Shown here: one piece after another, positions 1 through 5,864 of the stretch
How the letters are laid out: every line of letters starts with the position of its first letter
How positions within the stretch are numbered: the first letter of the stretch is position 1
Source of the DNA: Methanoculleus marisnigri
GTDB taxonomy: Archaea; Halobacteriota; Methanomicrobia; Methanomicrobiales; Methanoculleaceae
Assembly: GCA_002503885.1 (NCBI GenBank)
Contig: DASQ01000124.1
Span: forward strand, 23,578-31,781
Reading direction: 5' to 3'
DNA length: 8,204 bases
Translations under genes and position numbers: made by a program
The notes under the pieces: generated by a model
Databases searched by the model: none
Seen by the model: only the letters and a program-made list of their open reading frames with translations
Told to the model about the DNA's origin: nothing

Positions 1-224
1 CCCCTCCCCGTCAGCCCCACCCCCGCGAGGCGATATCCCCACGGTCCACTTGCAGGGGCATGCCCGGGGTGATTCCTCGTCCCGGGTCGATGCTTCCCTA
101 TTCATACACTATTCAACAGAACTGAGATTTCGTAGTTTCGCGTGAAGCAATCCATGGTGCAGATCGGGATATGGTCCCACACAGAAGGCAGGCCGTGAGA
201 GATGCGAAGGGCGGGAAAGGAAAT
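1..224. other. Non-coding left flank, no gene seen
   Basis: This stretch lies downstream of the last gene of cassette A. I see no convincing reading frame, RNA gene or T-rich archaeal terminator. The only local structures are a short palindrome GGGCATGCCC at 56-65 and two CCCGGG hexamers close by. It may hold the 3' end of the cassette A transcript. Confidence 0.4.
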
Positions 225-476
225 TCATAGAGTTAAATGACAACGAGTACTAGCTATCCATGACGTAAGGCCGGTCGGATCAACTCTGATCTCGACAGCT
301 ATCGGTTTCAACCCGACAGAACTCTCCTGCGCGATGACCTGGAACGGAACCGTCACATTGAGATCCGCTCCCGATGCGAGATCTGAAAAAGGTACACCGT
401 ATCCATACCCATCCTCAAGCGACCAGAAAATGACCGTTCCGCTCGCTTCGGATCCGGCCGAGTATTCAGTCGTCAC
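225..476 (-). CDS. Small overlapping ORF, possible C-terminal fragment of an exported protein (83 aa)
   Basis: I do not recognise this product. A GTG at 474-476 overlaps the end of the upstream 191-aa gene by 11 bases; a TTG at 510-512 in the same frame is an alternative start, and there is no in-frame ATG. The first 65 or so residues look like real protein, with alternating beta-type segments such as GTVIFWSLEDGYGYG and LNVTVPFQVIAQ, and codon use like its neighbours. The last 15 residues look random. No signal peptide or membrane segment is visible. It could be a translationally coupled small gene, or the frameshifted remnant of a C-terminal domain once joined to the 191-aa protein or another exported protein. 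A well-placed ribosome binding site is missing, which weakens the case for independent translation. Confidence 0.4.
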   Translation of the reverse strand: MTTEYSAGSEASGTVIFWSLEDGYGYGVPFSDLASGADLNVTVPFQVIAQESSVGLKPIAVEIRVDPTGLTSWIASTRCHLTL

Positions 477-1041
477 CCATTCTCGCTCGTAACTCCAACA
501 AGATCGGATCAACCAGATCCCGGAGTTCTCCGCGATCGCGAGACGTATCCCAGACCCCGCAACCGTCGTTCCCCAGCCGCATGACGATCATGTTCCCCGA
601 CCAGTCCTCGAGATCCAGAAAGAACACCGCTTCGTCTGCAAGGATCTCCTTCGGCAACCCATCGACGATATAACCCGTCACGAATGTCGTTGAAACCGGG
701 AAATACATCGCGACATAGGTGCCGTTCTGTTTCATGGCGTCCAGTTCCTCCCGCGAGAACCCTGTCTTATACTGGCCAGAGATACACCGAATTTGCTCGA
801 GGCACTCCGTTTCTAGGGCAAAATACCCCGGGTCTTCCGGGTAGAGGAGGGTGCTCCCGCCCCCGCGAGCGCGGACCTCAATGAACGAGACATTCTCCCG
901 GAGGGCGTCCGTCAGCCGGGCCGTCTGATTCTCCGGAATCTCTGGGACTTCCGAGACCATATCCGGCAGCATCAGTGCGGCGACCAGGATCAGTGCAGCC
1001 GCGGCGGCACAGGCGATGACGGGATACAGGATCTTCTTCAT
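466..1041 (-). CDS. Membrane-anchored hypothetical protein (191 aa)
   Basis: The function is not recognised. The start is the ATG at 1041, which follows a GGAG Shine-Dalgarno about ten bases upstream and opens a clear N-terminal signal or anchor: MKK, then an Ala/Leu/Ile-rich hydrophobic stretch at about residues 6-27. The frame stays open to 1197, but that extension is Arg/Ser-rich, overlaps the upstream gene and looks like a shadow. The extracytoplasmic part, about 160 residues, is mixed alpha/beta with three cysteines at about residues 81, 86 and 158, and ends in a helix rich in Leu and Arg. It starts 37 bases after the stop of the 316-aa gene, so it is probably the third gene of the cassette A operon. 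It likely sits on the outer face of the membrane beside the other exported products. Existence as a gene is well supported; role unknown. Confidence 0.75.
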   Translation of the reverse strand: MKKILYPVIACAAAAALILVAALMLPDMVSEVPEIPENQTARLTDALRENVSFIEVRARGGGSTLLYPEDPGYFALETECLEQIRCISGQYKTGFSREELDAMKQNGTYVAMYFPVSTTFVTGYIVDGLPKEILADEAVFFLDLEDWSGNMIVMRLGNDGCGVWDTSRDRGELRDLVDPILLELRARMGDD

Positions 1042-1078
1042 AGGCTTGCTCCGAAAAAGGGAAGGGGGCCGGGAGCGG

Positions 1079-2029
1079 TCACTTGACCGCCGGGACCTCC
1101 TTCCTGAACTCGGGAGACGCGGGGACGTAGCGGACGAACGAGGTCTCCTCCCCGGTCCCGTCCAGCACCTTGCCCGTGAAGATGTAGACCGGGACAAGGT
1201 GGGTGGGCTCCCTCGTCGCCGGGGCCTCGTAATAGCCGAGTTCGATCCCGGTGATATCCGCGCTCAGGCCCTCCGCCACGCCGGCGACTTTCAACTCTTC
1301 AAGCGCCTCCTCCGGCGTTATGATTGGTATCTCCTCCTGTGGGACATAGTCTCTCCAGAGTTTATATACATTCAGGATATCCCCTCCACCGCCGACTTCA
1401 ACCGTCAGTTTCGAACCGACAACCGGCCGGCCGTCGATCGTGCGGGAGTACGAGACCTGAACGTCTTCAAAGGCGATACCGATAACCTCGCCATTCTCAT
1501 TCTGTTTGACGATCTGTGGATGATCGACGCCGCACAGGGTCGCATCAGGGGGTGCCAGCCCCGTCTCCTCCAGATATCTCGTTGCGATCTCGATCGCCTT
1601 CTCATCCGAAGGTAGGTTTGAGGGCAGGTCTTTGTCGTTCGGGTTCATCCAGCGGGGGATGTCAATCAGGGCGACACGTCCCGATTTCATATGGACCTCC
1701 AGCGAGTAGGGTTCATCGGAGAGCAGCATCTGGTCGTACGATTCACGCACCGTTCCCTCCAGACCCATCTTCTCCGCCATCGATGAGACGAGTTCCGCTG
1801 TGATCTCCGGTTTTACTGATTTATATAGAGCGACCTGTTCGGGCGTCGATGGGAACGGTACAGAGACGGTATAGGTAAGGTTTGCATTACTCGTCGATTT
1901 CATACCGCCTGTCAGGTCGGAACGATCATCCCGAAGAGGATCGTCGGCAAGCATGGGTACGCCGATCGCGCAGATAGTTCCCAGAAGCGCCAGCATAGCG
2001 ACGCTTATCCCAATTACTTTCATGTTCAT
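1079..2029 (-). CDS. Exported PepSY/YycI-like protein, 316 aa
   Basis: The N-terminus (residues 1-28) is a signal peptide or membrane anchor: MNMK, then a hydrophobic core containing ISVAMLALLGTICAIGVPM. After a polar linker the protein shows two alpha/beta units of the PepSY/YycI type: helices such as SDEKAIEIATRYLEETG and ITPEEALEELK, each followed by strands, including the hallmark-like YSRTIDGRPVVGSKLTVEVG. Known PepSY-type proteins often act as propeptide-like inhibitors or folding helpers of secreted enzymes, and YycI/YycH regulate sensor kinases outside the membrane. The Shine-Dalgarno GAGGTGAT spans the stop codon of the upstream caspase-like gene, and only ten bases separate that stop from this ATG, so the two are translationally coupled. 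An alternative start is Met3. I infer a partner role for the caspase-like protein. The family assignment rests on visual pattern only. Confidence 0.8.
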   Translation of the reverse strand: MNMKVIGISVAMLALLGTICAIGVPMLADDPLRDDRSDLTGGMKSTSNANLTYTVSVPFPSTPEQVALYKSVKPEITAELVSSMAEKMGLEGTVRESYDQMLLSDEPYSLEVHMKSGRVALIDIPRWMNPNDKDLPSNLPSDEKAIEIATRYLEETGLAPPDATLCGVDHPQIVKQNENGEVIGIAFEDVQVSYSRTIDGRPVVGSKLTVEVGGGGDILNVYKLWRDYVPQEEIPIITPEEALEELKVAGVAEGLSADITGIELGYYEAPATREPTHLVPVYIFTGKVLDGTGEETSFVRYVPASPEFRKEVPAVK

Positions 2030-2039
2030 CTAGATCACC

Positions 2040-2797
2040 TCAACACTGGTACGTGCCGTACAGGAACGACGCACCGGGGGTTCCCTGGCTTCCGTGCCCG
2101 TAGACATAGTCGGACCAGCAGCCTTCTCGGGCAAGGGCTGCCGCATACGTGGTCGAAGGCTCTGTATCCTTCGCTGCAATGAACCATGCAGTGATGATCG
2201 GCTGGGTGGTCCACGTGCCGTCCATCCGGCGTGCAAAGTTGGATCCCCTGTCCTCCACATCGGTGCATCCTGTGTGGAAACCGGTCATCGAGTGCAGGCC
2301 GTCAAATGCACTGTACCAGTTTGTATACCTATCCTCTCGCAGAACTCTGCAGGCATCGAGTGTAATCCAGTCCATCTGTGATTCCCCCAGAGGGCGTCGT
2401 TGTAATGTAGTTTAAAATCGTCCTGGCTGGTGCCAAATGCAAATCCCGAACCATCATTGTAGCCGTGACCCGAGAAAAATGCAAAATGCATGTCGTCGGT
2501 GTAAATATAATCTATACCATTACCGGGTTTGCTGGGATCTTTCCAATGTCTTTCCAGGACCTGGCCATTGCCATAAATAAAGTCTCCCCACCACGATGAG
2601 TCTCCACCGAGTTGGTAGTAGAATCCCTGTGCGTTTTCGTCATTCTTATCTAAATTTCCAAAATCGGGGTTATTGCTATAATCGTTCACCCATTCTGCGC
2701 AACAGTAGTAGTATGCGCTTGCGGGCACAGCAACCACGCTCACCAGCATTACCGCCAGGAGCACGGAAAGTGCCCGCATTCCAGTTTTTCCTTTCAT
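2040..2797 (-). pseudogene. Frameshifted secreted caspase-like protein (DUF6345-type), 252 aa if restored
   Basis: The ATG at 2797 follows GGAGGT by seven bases and opens a clear signal peptide: MKGK, hydrophobic core, then VPASA as likely cleavage site near residue 28. The mature protein begins YYYCCAEWVNDYSNNP. Two motifs recall clan CD cysteine peptidases (caspase/gingipain/legumain type): a hydrophobic stretch ending in His-Gly (FAFFSGHG, His111) and another ending in Ala-Cys (WITLDAC, Cys150 after restoring the frame). The first frame is open only to 2285 and yields about 170 residues that lose the Cys. One extra base in the five-C run at 2384-2388 restores a single 252-residue frame ending at 2040, and 758 bases is exactly one short of 253 codons. 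I link it to the DUF6345 family from memory, not from a search. Causes could be a true mutation, phase variation, recoding or a sequencing error. It heads cassette A. Confidence 0.8.
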
Positions 2798-2804
2798 GTA
2801 ACCT

Positions 2805-2810
2805 ACCTCC
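2805..2810 (-). promoter_or_regulatory. Shine-Dalgarno of the caspase-like gene
   Basis: GGAGGT on the minus strand lies seven bases before the ATG at 2797. It overlaps the codons after the earlier in-frame ATG at 2812, so it decides the start in favour of 2797. The matching gene in cassette B has GGAGGA at the same seven-base spacing (5158-5163). Confidence 0.75.
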
Positions 2811-2821
2811 ATAACATTCTA

Positions 2822-2886
2822 GCCCGGAGGCAGGAGAGGCACATGTTTAAGTACGCAGAATGCTTACCTTCCCTTTGCCTCCGGGC
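2822..2886 (-). promoter_or_regulatory. Leader stem-loop upstream of the caspase-like gene
   Basis: GCCCGGAGGCA at 2822-2832 is the exact reverse complement of TGCCTCCGGGC at 2876-2886: an 11-bp perfect stem with a 43-base loop. In the transcript it ends about 11 bases before the Shine-Dalgarno. A 9-bp version is at the same place in cassette B, although the loop has diverged. It may stabilise the mRNA, regulate access to the ribosome binding site or act as an early termination signal. No known riboswitch class was recognised. Confidence 0.5.
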
Positions 2887-2988
2887 ATGTGGGGTGCGTC
2901 ATCCGGGGCGTCAGACCTGGGGATGGGCGGCCCCCGCACACAGATGGGCACCGCACGCGGCACCCGATGCGATTCTGGGTCGTTAGAA

Positions 2989-2998
2989 CATATAAAAT
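2989..2998 (-). promoter_or_regulatory. TATA box for cassette A
   Basis: ATTTTATATG on the minus strand is a fair archaeal TATA element. By the usual archaeal spacing, transcription would begin about 25 bases downstream, near 2965, giving a leader of roughly 170 bases before the ATG at 2797. The palindromic operator lies 10 bases upstream. The same element is unchanged in cassette B at 5339-5348. Confidence 0.55.
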
Positions 2999-3008
2999 CA
3001 GCAGCCAT

Positions 3009-3028
3009 CGTTCGGCTGGAACCGAACG
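3009..3028. promoter_or_regulatory. Palindromic operator, copy 1
   Basis: CGTTCGGCTGGAACCGAACG is a dyad with 7-bp arms (CGTTCGG/CCGAACG) around a 6-bp spacer, typical of a dimeric winged-helix or HTH regulator site. It is immediately upstream of the TATA box of cassette A, where archaeal activators often bind, though a repressor covering the pre-initiation complex is equally possible. A second TATA-like element (TATAAACC) at 3031-3038 flanks the other side but is altered in copy 2. Confidence 0.65.
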
Positions 3029-3157
3029 CCCTATAAACCTTCTTATGGCAGGACAATGGTCCCCGCCCCTGGAGACAGGACCCGCCGACACTTCACAGTC
3101 CCGGACAGCCGCACCTTTACCCACCCGCCACGCAGCAGATCGCAAGGTTTAAGATTT

Positions 3158-3175
3158 GTTCGGCCAGAACCGAAC
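3158..3175. promoter_or_regulatory. Palindromic operator, copy 3 (outside the repeat)
   Basis: GTTCGG-CCAGAA-CCGAAC has the same arms and spacer length as the two operators within the promoter repeats, yet lies outside the 211-bp repeat. It therefore argues for selection on the motif instead of simple copying. AT-rich stretches flank it (TTTAAG at 3148-3153 and TTTATAAG near 3187-3194). It could be an auxiliary site for cassette A, about 150 bp upstream of the main one, or the relic of another promoter. Confidence 0.55.
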
Positions 3176-3279
3176 GACGACAGCGGGCTTTATAAGATTC
3201 CCCCTCGAATTCGGGTTTAGTTCCGGGTGCAGGAACGCCCGGGCGCACCTTGAGGGATACATCTCGGCACTCTCCGGGT

Positions 3280-3480
3280 TTACCTCCGACCCTCCACTTC
3301 ATGTCCACCCAGGCTGCGCATCACGATGCCTGCAACCAGGCAGACGACCGCTACACCAAAGAACACCTCCAGGTACAGCCCGGCCAGCAACCCGAGAGAG
3401 AAGAAACCCCTATACCCGATCTCCCCGGCCGTTCCGATCGCTTCTGCAAAAGCATCAAAGAGTATGCCCAGGACAGGCAT
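3280..3480 (-). CDS. Small membrane protein (66 aa)
   Basis: The start chosen is the ATG at 3480, because the open frame before it is Arg/Ser/Pro-rich and looks like a shadow. The protein starts MPVLGILFDAFAEAIG, an amphipathic helix, and then carries a long hydrophobic stretch at about residues 26-54 (GFFSLGLLAGLYLEVFFGVA and on to AGIVM), enough for one long or two short membrane helices, with a polar GGHEVEGRR tail. The ribosome binding site is weak: CGGA followed by A residues. The gene lies 223 bases after the 149-aa lipoprotein gene. A possible TATA-like TTTATG is near 3593-3598. No family is recognised. It could be a subunit or anchor for cassette B or an independent small gene. The composition makes it likely real but unproven. 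Confidence 0.5.
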   Translation of the reverse strand: MPVLGILFDAFAEAIGTAGEIGYRGFFSLGLLAGLYLEVFFGVAVVCLVAGIVMRSLGGHEVEGRR

Positions 3481-3636
3481 TTTTTTCCGCGAAGACCGGC
3501 GGAGGGGCGCCGGGCGTTGCCTGTACTGGCCGTGCTGTGTACTCCGGCGTGGCCTGCTCCGTGCCGGTGTACCTCCTGGTCCCATCCGGCGGCATAAAGA
3601 GGTCGAAGGTCAGTATTCATCCTCTGGGGGATGACG

Positions 3637-3651
3637 GCGGCGTTGCGCCGC
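3637..3651 (-). other. Short GC-rich hairpin after the cassette B lipoprotein
   Basis: GCGGCG-TTG-CGCCGC is a perfect 6-bp stem with a 3-base loop, about 55 bases past the stop at 3704. No T-tract follows on the minus strand, so it is not a standard archaeal terminator. It may protect the 3' end of the upstream message. Confidence 0.35.
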
Positions 3652-3703
3652 ACCGGACCAACGGTTCGATTGTGTCTCCTCCGTCCGGTGAGATTACGAC
3701 TTC

Positions 3704-4153
3704 CTATCGGTGCGTCTCGGTGGGCGTGGAGACCGGTAGCGTGGGTACTTCGCCCCGGGGTGGCGTCGATACTGGCTGCGTTACCGGGGGAACGATGACG
3801 GGAGTCCGCTTGTAATCCTTTGCGATGGCAACCACCATCTCCTTCTCCAGATCCACGAACACCCAGAGACGCACGTCTTTGGTATCTATTGTGACGACAG
3901 GCAACCGTTCCGACCGTTCCACACCCCCGGAGACGCTTGTCAATGTATCGTAGTACACATCCCGGATTTCGTATTCTCCAGAGAGATATTCCCTCACGGT
4001 GGTGTTCTCCAGGGCAATTCGAACCGCTTCCGCCTTTTCATCCTCCGAAAGTTGGGAAGGAGCCGCAGGTCCGTCCCCCGTCTCCATGCAGCCGGGTACA
4101 AGTGTTGCAACAATGAGAATGATCACTCCTGTCACGATCAGTCGTTCTGTCAT
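3704..4153 (-). CDS. Lipoprotein with a PepSY-like core (149 aa)
   Basis: The N-terminus is a short lipoprotein signal: MTER, a hydrophobic core LIVTGVIILIVATL, then VPGC with the lipid-attached Cys at residue 22. Next comes a Gly/Pro/Ser linker, then about 85 residues of helix and strands (SEDEKAEAVRIALENTTVREYLSG and onward to LWVFVDLEKEMVVAIAKDYK) that recall a single PepSY-like unit, and finally a Pro/Thr/Val-rich tail. The ATG is one base after the stop of the 331-aa gene (TGATATG), so the pair is strongly coupled. The position matches that of the PepSY-like 316-aa protein in cassette A. I infer an outer-face membrane-anchored partner, inhibitor or chaperone for the 331-aa secreted protein. 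The exact family is not certain. Confidence 0.8.
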   Translation of the reverse strand: MTERLIVTGVIILIVATLVPGCMETGDGPAAPSQLSEDEKAEAVRIALENTTVREYLSGEYEIRDVYYDTLTSVSGGVERSERLPVVTIDTKDVRLWVFVDLEKEMVVAIAKDYKRTPVIVPPVTQPVSTPPRGEVPTLPVSTPTETHR

Positions 4154-4154
4154 A

Positions 4155-5150
4155 TCAGATCCAGGTAAAGTACTTCCATGCGTTTCCTACTATGCTGTGA
4201 GATTCTCGTATCGGACAGGGAACAGGAGAACTGAACCACTGCGTGGGAACTTCCGAGTTCCACCACACTGCACCATCTCCCTGATAGAGGAAACCATCTT
4301 GATAAACTGCAATACCTGAATCGTCGGTCCAGGCAGGAACACTCTCGTCCGACCAGATCTCATTGGCATAGTTAACATCGTTTTCTCTGAACGCCAGGTG
4401 TCCGCTCCGCACCCACTCCCCATCGATCCAGATGTGGTACAGGTAACCACCGCTTTCATATGTGTCGGTTACGTAGATGATGTAGTTCCTGTAGGTTGAC
4501 GAATCGGTTTCGCCGTGGAACTGCCACCCACCCTCATCATTATCGTACGTAAAGCGCTGTTTCACGTTATCCGGGACAGACCTTGCAACACCCACTTCTG
4601 TCCAGCATTCGGTCGAGGGATTCGGCTTCCTTCCAACATGTGTCGTAATCACGTGTTGATACGTTCCTTCTTGTTCGACGATCATCTGGCTTGGCTTCAT
4701 ATATGTGTTGATTCCCCTGTACACGTTGTTATTCGTGACGTACATCATCTGGAGAGCCTGTTCAAGTGCTCTCGTACCTACTTCAGCATCAAATGGTGAG
4801 TAGTCTGAACCACGAATTTTCTGAATGATTTCCATTTCTTCCGCTGAAGGAGGCGTCCCCTTCCAGCAAGCTCCGGTTTCGGGGTCCCAACCATAACCCT
4901 GTTTCGCCAGTTCTCTCGTAATGTCTTCAGTTGTACAGTTTTTAGACTTCAATTCGTCGATAAGTATCGCTACAGGGCTTTCAAACTCATTGAGTTTCTC
5001 TACTTCTTCTTTTGCAGGCAGGCAGTCTCGGATAACTCCTGGATCGGCAGATTCGTACTGTTCGATCGCTTCAGGCACTGCAGCTACCGCACTCACCAGC
5101 AACATCGTCAGAAGCACGGAGAATGCCCGCATTCCAACTTTTCTGTTCAT
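4155..5150 (-). CDS. Secreted beta-rich protein (331 aa)
   Basis: The start is the ATG at 5150, seven bases after GGAGGA. The longer open frame to 5381 translates the promoter repeat and is rejected. Residues 1-28 are a signal peptide (MNRKVGMRAFSVLL, core, AVPEA) clearly related to that of the caspase-like protein. Residues 29-140 are polar and helical with Cys43, Cys72 and Cys95 and look like a propeptide or linker. Residues 143-310 are rich in beta strands and aromatics: YRGINTYM, YQHVITTHVG, ECWTEVGVAR, YIIYVTD, YLYHIWIDGEWVRSG and AVWWN. The spacing loosely recalls the neprosin/DUF239 type or another lectin-like beta sandwich, but I see no catalytic residues that settle it. It heads cassette B and is coupled to the lipoprotein gene at 4153. 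A secreted hydrolase, binding or adhesion protein is possible; the function is unassigned. Confidence 0.85.
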   Translation of the reverse strand: MNRKVGMRAFSVLLTMLLVSAVAAVPEAIEQYESADPGVIRDCLPAKEEVEKLNEFESPVAILIDELKSKNCTTEDITRELAKQGYGWDPETGACWKGTPPSAEEMEIIQKIRGSDYSPFDAEVGTRALEQALQMMYVTNNNVYRGINTYMKPSQMIVEQEGTYQHVITTHVGRKPNPSTECWTEVGVARSVPDNVKQRFTYDNDEGGWQFHGETDSSTYRNYIIYVTDTYESGGYLYHIWIDGEWVRSGHLAFRENDVNYANEIWSDESVPAWTDDSGIAVYQDGFLYQGDGAVWWNSEVPTQWFSSPVPCPIRESHSIVGNAWKYFTWI

Positions 5151-5174
5151 GTGTTTTTCCTCCAGTTTCTTTTT

Positions 5175-5234
5175 CCGGAGGCAGACGGAACATACCTTCA
5201 AGTAGAGAGAATGCGTACACCTCATTGCCTCCGG
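5175..5234 (-). promoter_or_regulatory. Leader stem-loop upstream of the 331-aa gene
   Basis: CCGGAGGCA at 5175-5183 pairs with TGCCTCCGG at 5226-5234 (9 bp perfect, 42-base loop), at the same place as the 11-bp stem of cassette A. The stem ends about a dozen bases before the Shine-Dalgarno. The loop sequence has drifted while the stem has held, which supports an RNA role. Confidence 0.5.
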
Positions 5235-5338
5235 GCTTGCGGGGCGCGTCATCCGGGGCGTCAGACCTGGGGATGGGCGGCCCCCGCACACAAATGGGCA
5301 CCACACGCGGCACCCGATGTGATTCTGGGTCGTTAGAA

Positions 5339-5348
5339 CATATAAAAT
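5339..5348 (-). promoter_or_regulatory. TATA box for cassette B
   Basis: ATTTTATATG on the minus strand is identical to the cassette A element and lies 10 bases downstream of the operator. Expected transcription start is near 5315, giving a leader of about 165 bases to the ATG at 5150. Confidence 0.55.
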
Positions 5349-5358
5349 CAGCAGCCAT

Positions 5359-5378
5359 CGTTCGGCTGGAACCGAACG
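5359..5378. promoter_or_regulatory. Palindromic operator, copy 2
   Basis: CGTTCGGCTGGAACCGAACG is identical to copy 1 at 3009-3028 and in the same relation to the TATA box. The bases just outside it differ between the two copies (CGCA versus CGCC), while the dyad itself is unchanged. Confidence 0.65.
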
Positions 5379-5641
5379 CACGATAAACCTTCTTATGGCA
5401 GGACAATGGTCCCCGCCCCTGGAGACAGGACCCGCCGTCGGGCGCCGGGATAATGACCGCGACTCTGCTGGACTCGTCGAACCCCCTCCACCTAAAGCAA
5501 GAGACCGCCGGATGATGCTCCGCCCGAGCTAACCCTTTAGAACCTCGCCGGTTCCGCACCTGTGTCCCTGGTAAACAGGCGGCAGCCACAGGTCGCCCCG
5601 ATCATTTTCGTGCGATCGCCCCAACTCCGCCAACCTGCGAT

Positions 5642-5649
5642 GCAGAAAC
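5642..5649 (+). repeat. Target-site duplication, left copy
   Basis: GCAGAAAC sits immediately outside the left terminal inverted repeat of the MITE-like element and is repeated exactly on the other side. Confidence 0.8.
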
Positions 5650-5864
5650 CTGACTTCCCATTGCATTAAGCACATAGAATTTACCATAAATTCCTCTTAT
5701 CTCCCGAATCGCCTGTAATCATGAGATCTGTACCTTGTAATGTGCTTACTGGATAAGCGCATCTCACGGCTGGCGAACGAGGGGTTATCACGACGGGGAA
5801 CTTGAAAAACAACGCATAAACCTGGATATTCTGAGGGTATGTGCTTAACCGGGCGGGAAGTCAG
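5650..5864. mobile_element. MITE-like element, 215 bp, with 8-bp target duplication
   Basis: The left end is CTGACTTCCC, six bases, then TTAAGCACATA (5650-5676). The right end is the mirror: TATGTGCTTAA, six bases, GGGAAGTCAG (5838-5864). So the terminal inverted repeats are 27 bp with 21 matches, all six mismatches in the middle spacer. GCAGAAAC directly abuts both outer ends (5642-5649 and 5865-5872), a perfect 8-bp direct repeat as expected of a target-site duplication. The inside is AT-richer, has no gene and carries a further ATGTGCTTA at 5740-5748. It must be moved in trans by a transposase elsewhere. Eight-base duplications are known in IS1595, ISL3, IS256, IS66 and the ISH1 group, so the family is open; IS630 (TA duplication) is excluded. 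Confidence 0.85.

Larger units (their letters stand above)
2877..3087 (-). repeat. Promoter/leader repeat, copy A (211 bp)
   Basis: This segment matches 5227-5437 without gaps, with 8 mismatches by my count (about 96 percent identity). It holds the palindromic operator, a TATA box and a GC-rich leader segment. Both copies lie at the same place ahead of an exported-protein gene. Identity stops abruptly at 3087/5437, just after GGACCCGCCG. On the other side weaker similarity continues through the leader into the signal-peptide codons. The copy reads as an open frame in one direction, but I judge that to be chance. Confidence 0.9.
5227..5437 (-). repeat. Promoter/leader repeat, copy B (211 bp)
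   Basis: This is the second copy of the segment at 2877-3087, same length and orientation, exactly 2350 bases away, 8 mismatches by my count. It is placed ahead of the 331-aa gene as copy A is ahead of the caspase-like gene. The operator and TATA box are unchanged. Changes sit mostly in the GC-rich leader and in the second TATA-like element, which reads CGATAAACC here. It points to a recent duplication or gene conversion between cassettes. Confidence 0.9.

Noticed and set aside
56..65. GGGCATGCCC palindrome as an operator or terminator
   Set aside because: It is a single short copy in GC-rich sequence with no T-run and no promoter beside it.
1016..1615. Plus-strand open frame of 199 residues
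   Set aside because: It lies antisense to the well-supported 316-aa gene, is Arg/Asp-rich, and reads as a mirror frame of GC-rich coding DNA.
3156..3815. Plus-strand open frame of 219 residues
   Set aside because: It runs opposite to the 66-aa and 149-aa genes, is Arg/Gly/Ser/Pro-rich without domain-like pattern, and has no ribosome binding site.
5151..5381. N-terminal extension of the 331-aa protein to a 408-aa frame
   Set aside because: It translates the promoter repeat, including the operator and TATA box. The strong Shine-Dalgarno and signal peptide both point to 5150. The same frame in copy A ends in a stop.
5071..5589. Minus-strand open frame of 172 residues across the promoter repeat
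   Set aside because: It covers the promoter, leader and signal-peptide codons of the 331-aa gene in another frame, with no coherent protein pattern.
5666..5848. The three TTAAGCACAT-type blocks as a CRISPR-like or operator array
   Set aside because: Their orientation and spacing are explained by the terminal and subterminal repeats of the MITE-like element; no regular spacers exist.
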